NCBI GenBank assembly: GCA_002307095.1
Contig: DBTO01000179.1
Span: 2,403-10,915, forward strand
Origin: Sulfurospirillum sp. UBA1314
GTDB lineage: Bacteria; Campylobacterota; Campylobacteria; Campylobacterales; Sulfurospirillaceae
Length of the DNA: 8,513 nt
Direction of reading: 5' to 3'
Position numbers and translations under genes: made by a program. Positions 1-6,001 of this stretch are shown here, piece after piece; positions within the stretch are counted from its first letter, which is position 1; each line of letters starts with the position of its first letter. The notes below the pieces were generated by a model. That model saw only the letters and a program-made list of their open reading frames with translations, was not told where the DNA came from and made no database searches.

Positions 1-181
1 CGATGTAGCCATCAAAAAAGTCTGTTGCACTAGCAATGACAAAAATAAGCGCGGCAAAGTAGTCCAACCAGCTTACATGTAAACCTGAAAAGATACTCAA
101 ATCGCGATTCACTAAAAAAATAAACATAAGGGGAGCTAAGGCGATTCTCATGCTTGCAAGTGCGTTGGGTAGGTTCATCAT
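1..181 (-). CDS. pgsA: CDP-diacylglycerol-glycerol-3-phosphate 3-phosphatidyltransferase, N-terminal part (truncated by window edge)
   Basis: Makes phosphatidylglycerol phosphate from CDP-diacylglycerol and glycerol-3-phosphate in the inner membrane, the committed step to phosphatidylglycerol and cardiolipin. Only 60 codons are visible, against about 180 in the family. The N-terminus (MMNLPNALASMRIALAPL) has the opening typical of PgsA, followed by a first hydrophobic segment (about residues 13-24), a second (about 41-52), and the beginning of the CDP-alcohol phosphotransferase signature: D54, D57 and G58 in TDFFDGYI, cut just before the expected A-R. Two ATGs lie in tandem (181 and 178). The first forms an ATGA overlap with the stop of the upstream reductase gene, so translation is probably coupled. 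The Shine-Dalgarno match is weak (GGTGGA about 11 bases upstream). Codon 34-36 (LHV) is written with the repeated palindrome TTACATGTAA. Family assignment is strong despite truncation, and pgsA also lies downstream of this cluster in H. pylori as I recall. Confidence 0.88.
   Translation of the reverse strand, partial: MMNLPNALASMRIALAPLMFIFLVNRDLSIFSGLHVSWLDYFAALIFVIASATDFFDGYI
73..82. repeat. Palindrome TTACATGTAA, copy 1 (inside pgsA)
   Basis: Exact 10-base inverted repeat, flanked as GC-core-AC on the plus strand, giving a 14-base G-Y-core-R-C context that is also symmetric. It encodes Leu-His-Val in the loop between the first two PgsA membrane segments. Confidence 0.85.
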
Positions 182-945
182 TTAAATGTCGTTCCACCAT
201 CAATGAGCATGGTATGACCTGTGATCCACGAAGCTTTCTCAGAACAGAGAAACAGACACGCCCCTGCAAGGTCTTGAGGTTGACCCATACGTCCCAAAGG
301 CGAGAGTTTTGCGGTAACATCACGTACCTCTTCGTAGTTGGTAAACGCTCGCAACGCATCGGTTTCGATAGGACCGCCACTGACGGCATTGACACGAATG
401 CCCTTACAGCCTAGTTCTGCTGCTGCGTAACGTACCATCGTCTCAACCGCTGCTTTGGCGGTACCATGACCTGCATAGTTTTCGATGTAGACAAGATTTC
501 CAGTAGACGAGAGAGAGATAATGCTTCCACCACCCACTTTTTCCATACGTTTGGCGGATTCTTGTGCTCCTACAACAAAAGCGTTGACGGTTGCGGTGAA
601 AATGTTGTTGATACCACGAGGTTTGAGTTTCATAAACTTTGTGTATCCACCTACCACTGGGCGACCCGAGATGATGGCATTAGAGATAAAATAATCCACA
701 CGATCAAACTCTTTATCGATCTCTAAAAAGAGGTCTTTATAAGTCTCTGGCTCTAAGATATTCAGAGCATACGCTCTGGCTTTAATGCCATAATTCGCCT
801 CCAAATCTTTGACTTGTGCAATCGCAATCTCTTCATTGGAGTTATACGTAAATGCAATATTCACACCCGCTCTGGCAAATTCATACACAATAGCTTGTCC
901 GATACCTCTGGTACCGCCACTAATGACAAGTGTTTTTCCCTTCAT
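178..945 (-). CDS. FabL-like enoyl-ACP reductase / short-chain dehydrogenase-reductase
   Basis: 255-residue classical-length SDR, a cytoplasmic NAD(P)H-dependent oxidoreductase. The Rossmann nucleotide-binding motif is at residues 10-16 (GGTRGIG), and the usual NNAG is degenerate (SNAI, 88-91). The catalytic region has S144/S146/S147 and Y157-x6-K164. Ordinary SDRs have Y-x3-K; the x6 spacing is the mark of enoyl-ACP reductases of the FabI/FabL type. The stretches ISLSSTGN, YIENY, VNAVSGGPIETDAL (186-198) and the ending IDGG resemble Bacillus FabL (YgaA) as I remember it, more than FabI. The likely role is the last reduction of the fatty-acid elongation cycle, possibly as a second enzyme beside FabI. 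Orthologues in this synteny are often labelled 7-alpha-hydroxysteroid dehydrogenase (hdhA), which the Y-x6-K spacing argues against. Start: AAAGGA lies 5 bases before ATG 945, and the ATG overlaps the dapA stop as TAATG. Fold certain, substrate inferred. Confidence 0.85.
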   Translation of the reverse strand: MKGKTLVISGGTRGIGQAIVYEFARAGVNIAFTYNSNEEIAIAQVKDLEANYGIKARAYALNILEPETYKDLFLEIDKEFDRVDYFISNAIISGRPVVGGYTKFMKLKPRGINNIFTATVNAFVVGAQESAKRMEKVGGGSIISLSSTGNLVYIENYAGHGTAKAAVETMVRYAAAELGCKGIRVNAVSGGPIETDALRAFTNYEEVRDVTAKLSPLGRMGQPQDLAGACLFLCSEKASWITGHTMLIDGGTTFK

Positions 946-1838
946 TAAAATCCTTTGATCGTATATTTTTTGAGCGTATTTTCAATACGTTTCATATTTT
1001 CGTTGCTTGGCGCACACAGAGGTAAGCGATACTCTAAACTCTCCAATAATCCTGCAATGTACATCGCAGCTTTGATGGGAATAGGGTTACTCTCACAGAA
1101 AAGTGTTTTATTAATCTCATAGAGTGAATCATTGATCGCTTTTGCCCCGTGAAAATCACCTTTAAGTGCCAAATGGGTTAGCTCTGCAATTTGATCAGGC
1201 AAGATGTTTGAAGTCACCGAAATAACGCCCGATCCACCATTAGACAAAATAGGGTAGTTAATCGCATCTTCCCCACTAAAAACAGAAAGTTTAGGTTGGT
1301 GTGCGAGCAAATCAACACAACGATCAATCGAACCAGTGGCTTCTTTTACGCCGTAAATATTGGGGCATGCCTCAAAAAGTCTAAAGATAGTATCGGGCAA
1401 CAAGTCACAGCCTGTACGTCCAGGGACATTGTACAAAAGCACAGGAATATCTACAGAGCAAGAGATAGCTTTATAGTGCTGAAAGAGCCCCTCTTGTGTT
1501 GGTTTGTTATAGTAAGGTGTGACAGAGAGAATGCCGTGTGCGCCATGGGCTTGCGCAAATTTGGCTAAACCAATCGCTTCATGCGTTGCATTGCTTCCAG
1601 CCCCTGCAAGCACTTTGACATCGCTGTTGGAACAGACATCAACGGCTATTTCGATACAGCGACGATGTTCATCATGGTCAAGCGTTGCACTCTCCCCCGT
1701 TGTGCCTACAGGAACAACGACATCGATCCCATTTTTTATCTGTCTTTCTATTAATTTTGCATATTGAACTTCATCGAGTTTTCCATTTTTAAACGGTGTG
1801 ATAAGCGCGGTCATCGCTCCTTGTAATGCCTGTTGCAT
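945..1838 (-). CDS. dapA: 4-hydroxy-tetrahydrodipicolinate synthase (DHDPS)
   Basis: Condenses pyruvate with aspartate semialdehyde in the cytoplasm, the first dedicated step to diaminopimelate (peptidoglycan) and lysine. It is 297 residues, full length for this TIM-barrel family. The Schiff-base lysine is K165 (YGVKEATGS), the proton-relay residues are T47 (GTTGES, 45-50), Y136 and, from the neighbouring subunit, Y110, and the substrate arginine is R141 (NVPGRTG). Residues corresponding to the E. coli lysine-feedback site are all present (S50, A51, H55, H58, N83, E87, Y109), so lysine inhibition is expected by inference. Start: ATG 1838 follows the M16 peptidase stop by one base, with AAAGGA (1847-1852) 8 bases upstream. 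The stop overlaps the next start (TAATG), so the gene is central to a coupled operon rather than sitting with other dap genes. Confidence 0.97.
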   Translation of the reverse strand: MQQALQGAMTALITPFKNGKLDEVQYAKLIERQIKNGIDVVVPVGTTGESATLDHDEHRRCIEIAVDVCSNSDVKVLAGAGSNATHEAIGLAKFAQAHGAHGILSVTPYYNKPTQEGLFQHYKAISCSVDIPVLLYNVPGRTGCDLLPDTIFRLFEACPNIYGVKEATGSIDRCVDLLAHQPKLSVFSGEDAINYPILSNGGSGVISVTSNILPDQIAELTHLALKGDFHGAKAINDSLYEINKTLFCESNPIPIKAAMYIAGLLESLEYRLPLCAPSNENMKRIENTLKKYTIKGF

Positions 1839-1839
1839 G

Positions 1840-3141
1840 TTAGTAATCCTTTCTTAATATAACAGTAGTAGATGATTGTGGAACCAAATAAGTGTTAACA
1901 GCCTTGATGATATCTTCTTTTTTAAGGGCATTGATACGCTCTTCATACGATGTCAATGGCGTGATATCTCCCTTAACATAGTAAGAACCAAATAACGTTG
2001 CAAGCTCACTGGAACTCTCCAAATTATGAATAAAATCGGCTTTCGTGTTGATCTTAATTTTTTCAATATCTCGATCACTCACATCGCCTTTTTTCAGACT
2101 CTCAATAATTTTTAAAATCTCTGTTTCAACACTCTCTGCCTTAACCCCAGGGTTACAAATGGCTAAAAACAAGAAGAGCGAAGGATCTTTCGCTTCCATC
2201 GCATAGCCGTAGATTTGGTTGACCAGTTTTTTCTCGTCGACCAAAATTCGGTGGAGTTTGCTGCTCTTGCCACTGCTTAAAAGCTCGCTTAAAGCCGAAA
2301 GTGCCACTTGATCCTCGTGCGCGAAGTTAGGGATTTTGTACGCAATCGCTACCATCTCTACTTCACTCTCTTTTTTAATCATTACACGCTTGGCACCATC
2401 TTGTTGTGGTTCAACTTGATGATGTGCTGCTGGAATAGACGTGGTGTTTTTAATCTCACCAAAATACTTCTGAACATTGCTAAAAACCTCTTTAGGTTCA
2501 ATATCGCCTGCGACAACGACGATAGCGTTGGAAGGTTGATAATATTTTGCATGAAAACTACGAATGTCTTCGATGCTCCAATTTTTAATGTCATTGATAA
2601 ACCCTATCGGTGTCCAGTGATACGGATGATAGGTAAAGGCATTGTTAAAAAGTCTGAAGTAGAGATACCCAATCGGAGAGTTATCGGTTCTCCAAAGGCG
2701 CTCTTCAAGGACGACATTGCGTTCAGGTTGAAACTCTTCATCGGTTAGTTTGAGATTTTGCATCAACTCTGCAAAAAGCTCTAACGATTTTGGTAAGTTT
2801 TTTGAGGAACTTTTGATGTAGTAATGCGTTGAATCAAACCCCGTGGAGGCATTATTTACACCACCAAATCCTTTGACAATTTCGTCAAATTCGCCTGTTT
2901 TAAGATTTTTAGTTGATTTAAAATTGAGATGCTCCAACATGTGGGCAATGCCACTTTTTCCCATAATTTCATTTCCACTACCAACTTTGTAAAAAATATC
3001 TGTGGTGATGACATCACTCTTGTTGTGCATCGGGATGACCACAATTTGGAGACCATTTTCCAAGGTTTTGGTAAAGTGCTCAGGAAGTGAATTAGCCATC
3101 AATGCTCCTAAAAATGTTAAAAATAGTACTGCTTTTTTCAT
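1840..3141 (-). CDS. Exported M16 family zinc peptidase (processing-protease/PqqL-like)
   Basis: 433-residue single-unit M16 (inverted zincin) peptidase. Residues 1-16 form a signal-peptide-like leader (two lysines, a hydrophobic core, small residues at 13-16), so the protein is probably periplasmic. The zinc and catalytic motif HxxEH is intact at 67-71 (HMLEH), and the third ligand glutamate falls at 146 or 147 in NVVLEER, the expected 74-76 residues later. The N-terminal catalytic half (about 20-215) is followed by the C-terminal M16 domain (about 216-433), with the GxxSxLxxxLVD-like stretch SSGKSSKLHRILVDE at 289-303. The substrate is unknown. Some M16B enzymes work with a second subunit lacking HxxEH; no partner gene is present here, so one would have to be elsewhere. 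H. pylori HP1012 sits in the same pyrD-dapA position as I recall. Start ATG 3141 has AGGAGA (3151-3156) 9 bases upstream, lying in the last pyrD codons. Confidence 0.9.
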   Translation of the reverse strand: MKKAVLFLTFLGALMANSLPEHFTKTLENGLQIVVIPMHNKSDVITTDIFYKVGSGNEIMGKSGIAHMLEHLNFKSTKNLKTGEFDEIVKGFGGVNNASTGFDSTHYYIKSSSKNLPKSLELFAELMQNLKLTDEEFQPERNVVLEERLWRTDNSPIGYLYFRLFNNAFTYHPYHWTPIGFINDIKNWSIEDIRSFHAKYYQPSNAIVVVAGDIEPKEVFSNVQKYFGEIKNTTSIPAAHHQVEPQQDGAKRVMIKKESEVEMVAIAYKIPNFAHEDQVALSALSELLSSGKSSKLHRILVDEKKLVNQIYGYAMEAKDPSLFLFLAICNPGVKAESVETEILKIIESLKKGDVSDRDIEKIKINTKADFIHNLESSSELATLFGSYYVKGDITPLTSYEERINALKKEDIIKAVNTYLVPQSSTTVILRKDY

Positions 3142-3147
3142 ACGTTA

Positions 3148-4212
3148 TCATCTCCTATCGCTTCCTATAACTTCGTTAATATGACTAAATCCATCTCTTT
3201 CCATACGCTCTAAAATACCTAAATTGATCGCTTTCATTAAAGCAGGACCTTTGAAAATAAAGGCGGTGTAGACTTGAATCAAACTCGCTCCCGCTTTCAA
3301 TCTGCGATACGCTTCATCAGCTGAGTCAATACCACCGACGGAAATAAGAGTTGTTTTACCGTAAAACTCTTTGGCAAGTGCTTCAAACATTGCAAAACTT
3401 TTTTCACACAACACTTTACCGCTAATACCACCAAAATCTTTAGCATTAGGAAGCAACGTGTAGTCGATCGTTGTGTTCGTTGCCACGATACCAGCAGCAC
3501 CATTCTGCAGTGCGACAGAGCTTACATGTAAAGCTTCATCTGTCGCAAGATCAGGCGCAATCTTAAGTAAAACGGGTTTACATGTAAGCTCTTTTGCCAT
3601 CACAAAAAGATCTTGAATAAACTGCTCATTTTGTAAATCTCGAAGACCAGGCGTGTTGGGCGAAGAGATATTGATGACCAAATAATCACTCAAATCTTTA
3701 AAACGCTTGATCAATTTTTCGTAATCTTTAAGCGCATTTTCAACCGTCGTCGTTTTATTTTTTCCAATGTTCGCCCCCAAAGGTGTTACAAAAGGGTAAA
3801 TATCTTCAAGACGCTTGCCCACTTTGTACATGCCCTCGTTGTTAAATCCCATCGCATTTTGGATGGACTCTTGCTCGACATAGCGAAACAGTCGTGGTTT
3901 TGCATTGCCACTTTGGGGCTCAGGGGTAATCGTGCCGTACTCAATATGTCCAAAACCAAGAGCAGTGAGCATTTTAATCATTGTCGCATTTTTATCAAAT
4001 CCTGCGCCAAGACCAAGTGGATTGAGAAAGGTTTTACCAAAAAGGTGTTGTTCAAGGCGTTTATCGTGGATGAAAAATTGCTCGGCTAAAGGAGAAAGTA
4101 TAAAAGGGGTAAAATTTGCACCGTTTTTAAAGAAAAATTCTGCCATATGGTGTGCATTTTCTGGAGAGAAGTTAAACATAAATTTTTTCATCAGACCATA
4201 ACAATCAAACAT
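3148..4212 (-). CDS. pyrD: Dihydroorotate dehydrogenase, class 2 (quinone-dependent)
   Basis: Oxidises dihydroorotate to orotate in pyrimidine synthesis, passing electrons through FMN to the membrane quinone pool. At 354 residues it has class 2 length, including the N-terminal extension (residues 1-45, with the SPENAHHMAEFFF helix) that docks on the inner membrane and forms the quinone tunnel. The class 2 catalytic serine is S184 in NISSPNTPGLR (181-191); class 1 would have cysteine. FMN-binding segments include GLGAGFDKN (67-75), ATNTT (244-248), SVGGI (291-295) and the phosphate-binding AGASLIQVYTAF (307-318). Start ATG 4212 has AAGGA (4221-4225) 8 bases upstream and gives an N-terminus aligning with E. 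coli PyrD to within two residues. It is the first gene after the only real intergenic gap and probably heads its own transcript. It contains two TTACATGTAA palindromes 56 bases apart. Confidence 0.97.
   Translation of the reverse strand: MFDCYGLMKKFMFNFSPENAHHMAEFFFKNGANFTPFILSPLAEQFFIHDKRLEQHLFGKTFLNPLGLGAGFDKNATMIKMLTALGFGHIEYGTITPEPQSGNAKPRLFRYVEQESIQNAMGFNNEGMYKVGKRLEDIYPFVTPLGANIGKNKTTTVENALKDYEKLIKRFKDLSDYLVINISSPNTPGLRDLQNEQFIQDLFVMAKELTCKPVLLKIAPDLATDEALHVSSVALQNGAAGIVATNTTIDYTLLPNAKDFGGISGKVLCEKSFAMFEALAKEFYGKTTLISVGGIDSADEAYRRLKAGASLIQVYTAFIFKGPALMKAINLGILERMERDGFSHINEVIGSDRR
3522..3531. repeat. Palindrome TTACATGTAA, copy 2 (inside pyrD)
   Basis: Exact 10-base palindrome with flanks GC..AG on the plus strand. 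On the coding strand it is read TTA-CAT-GTA, Leu-His-Val (pyrD residues 228-230). It is the same reading as in pgsA and cysS, although the proteins are unrelated. Confidence 0.85.
3578..3587. repeat. Palindrome TTACATGTAA, copy 3 (inside pyrD)
   Basis: Exact copy 56 bases from copy 2. The 14-base context GTTTACATGTAAGC is the exact reverse complement of the context of copy 1. Here the coding frame differs: it is read CTT-ACA-TGT-AAA (Leu-Thr-Cys-Lys, residues 209-212), so a shared peptide motif cannot explain the repeat. Confidence 0.85.
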
Positions 4213-4285
4213 CTTCTATTTCCTTCAATATTAAGTACGCGATTATACTCCATTAAAGATAAAAGATGGTTGATTTTAGGCAGTT
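4213..4285 (-). promoter_or_regulatory. msbA-pyrD intergenic gap with pyrD promoter
   Basis: The only non-coding gap of note (73 bases). On the minus strand a perfect TATAAT (4242-4247) is preceded by a T-rich stretch (CTTTTATCTTTAATGGAG) and has no good TTGACA -35. This matches the known habit of Campylobacterota sigma-70 promoters, which use a T-rich upstream region instead of a conserved -35. A start site about 7 bases downstream (near 4235) would give a leader of only about 22 bases carrying the AAGGA ribosome site. I see no GC-rich hairpin with a T-run for msbA, so readthrough from upstream is possible, and no room for an attenuator. Confidence 0.6.
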
Positions 4286-6001
4286 TTAGTGTTGCAGACC
4301 TTTGAGTTTAAGATACTCTTTGGAGTTGGCGAGAAGCTCTTCATCGCTCCCAATGGCGCAGATATTGCCATGTTTTAGAAGGGCAATTTTATCGGCTTTT
4401 TTAATCGTACTCAGACGGTGCGCAATGACAAAGGTAATCTTGTCTTGAATGAGATTTTCAATCGCTTCGGTGATCTTTTGCTCACTGTGCGAATCAAGAG
4501 CCGAGGTGGCTTCATCTAAAATAAGCACTTGAGGATTGGTATAAATGGCACGCGCAATGGCGATGCGTTGACGCTGTCCGCCTGAAAGGTTGGTTCCAAA
4601 TTCATCCAAATGAGTATGAATGCCTAAAGAAAGATTTTGTACAAACTCATACGCATTGGCTTTTTGAAGCGAATCAATCACTCTGCTTTCATCGATCTCT
4701 TTGCCATATGCCACGTTCGCTGCAATGGTGTCATGAAAGATGTAAACACGTTGCGTGACCATCGCAATGTTATGACGAAGATCGTGCAGATTGAACGCTC
4801 TTAAATCAATCCCATTGATCTTAATACTACCACCACTTGGGTCATAAAAGCGCATGAGCATATTCATGAGTGAGCTTTTTCCACCACCACTATCACCAAT
4901 CAGCGCAATCATTTCACCCGCTTTTGCCTCAAGATTGACATCATTTAAAGCCTGTTTTTCACCGTATGAAAGGGAAAGATGTTCAAAAGAGATCGTATCA
5001 ATTTTTGAAGGAATTTTCTCTTCACCACTGGTGATAGAAGGTTGTTGATCGAGCAAGAAAAAGATGCGCTCGCTTGCGACAATGGCGTCTTGCATTTTAT
5101 TGTAAAGACCTGAGATGCGTTTAATCGGAGTATAAAGCATAAAAAGAGCAGTGAGAAAAGAGAAGAAAGCACCCACACTCATAGCCCCTTCGATGACTTC
5201 ACGACCTCCCACGATAATTACAACTGCAACGCCAATGGAACCTAAAGTCTCCATCACAGGACTGACCAGTTCATTGACCTTGACCGATTTCATTGTAAGT
5301 TTGAAGTAGCGTTCATTGTCTTTTTTGAAGAGTTCATGCTCATAGGCTTGTGCATTATTGGCTTGAATGATCTCAATATTATTAAAAATTTCACTCAGTT
5401 TTGCCGTAATGTCCGAGACTTTTTCTTGCGACTGACGTGAGACTTTTTTCATTTTTTTAGAAAGCACGCTGAGAGGATAAACGGCTAGAGGCATAATAAT
5501 TAAAGAGTAAAAAGCAAGTTCCGAGCTTTGGTAGATGACCACCCCAACTAAACCAAAAATAGTCAATGTTTCTCTAATAAATTCAGGAATAAGATTGGAG
5601 ACAACGGTTCGAACACGTTCAACGTCATTCGTATTGCGACTGATGAGTTCACCCGTTCGATACTCATGGAAAAAGGAGAGATCAAGCTTTAGAAGATTGC
5701 CTAAAATCATGTCACGAAAGCGTTTAATAATATCTTGTCCGATATATGCTGTATAGTACGCTTGCGTGTAGCGTCCTGCCTCTTTGAGTGCGTATACAGC
5801 GATGATGGCGTAGGGTAAGAGTTGAAGCATCTCTTTATCTTTAGCGATGAAAATTTCATCCAAAAGAGGCTTTACCAGATACGCTGAATAGGCTGTTCCT
5901 CCACTAGAGAGCAGCATTCCAAAAATGGCTAAAAGAAAATAGGGAATATAGTCTTTAAAAAAGGGAAAGAATCGCGATAAAACACCTTTAATGCCCAGCA
6001 T
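4286..6001 (-). CDS. msbA: Lipid A-core flippase / MsbA-type ABC exporter (TMD-NBD half transporter)
   Basis: 571-residue homodimer-type ABC exporter of the inner membrane, expected to flip core-lipid A using ATP. The transmembrane domain spans about 15-315, with hydrophobic segments near 17-37, 61-73, 143-157, 161-180, 252-266 and 275-291. The nucleotide-binding domain (about 335-571) is complete: Walker A 369-377 (GDSGGGKSS), Q-loop Q417 (VTQRVYIFHDT), signature LSGGQ 472-476, Walker B 492-497 (VLILDE), D-loop SALD 500-503, switch histidine H528 (IAHRLST). Related exporters of other lipids or drugs cannot be excluded from motifs alone, but length, the HDTIAANVAYG segment and the conserved neighbour set favour MsbA. 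ATG 6001 immediately follows the cysS stop with no gap, and AAGGGA lies 6 bases upstream, so it is co-translated with cysS. Confidence 0.88.
   Translation of the reverse strand: MLGIKGVLSRFFPFFKDYIPYFLLAIFGMLLSSGGTAYSAYLVKPLLDEIFIAKDKEMLQLLPYAIIAVYALKEAGRYTQAYYTAYIGQDIIKRFRDMILGNLLKLDLSFFHEYRTGELISRNTNDVERVRTVVSNLIPEFIRETLTIFGLVGVVIYQSSELAFYSLIIMPLAVYPLSVLSKKMKKVSRQSQEKVSDITAKLSEIFNNIEIIQANNAQAYEHELFKKDNERYFKLTMKSVKVNELVSPVMETLGSIGVAVVIIVGGREVIEGAMSVGAFFSFLTALFMLYTPIKRISGLYNKMQDAIVASERIFFLLDQQPSITSGEEKIPSKIDTISFEHLSLSYGEKQALNDVNLEAKAGEMIALIGDSGGGKSSLMNMLMRFYDPSGGSIKINGIDLRAFNLHDLRHNIAMVTQRVYIFHDTIAANVAYGKEIDESRVIDSLQKANAYEFVQNLSLGIHTHLDEFGTNLSGGQRQRIAIARAIYTNPQVLILDEATSALDSHSEQKITEAIENLIQDKITFVIAHRLSTIKKADKIALLKHGNICAIGSDEELLANSKEYLKLKGLQH

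Noticed and set aside
30..395. 121-codon minus-strand open frame across the pgsA/SDR junction
   Set aside because: It overlaps two recognised genes in another frame, resembles no family, and its region is fully explained by pgsA and the reductase.
2308..2748. 146-codon plus-strand open frame antisense to the M16 peptidase
   Set aside because: Cysteine- and arginine-rich text with no family resemblance; typical antisense shadow of a real gene.
2937..2942. ACATGT at 2937 (and 7396) as further copies of the palindrome
   Set aside because: Only the central hexamer matches; the outer TT/AA bases are absent on at least one side, consistent with background.
4213..4285. Intrinsic terminator for msbA
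   Set aside because: No GC-rich stem followed by a T-run could be found on the minus strand; only short AT-rich partial repeats.
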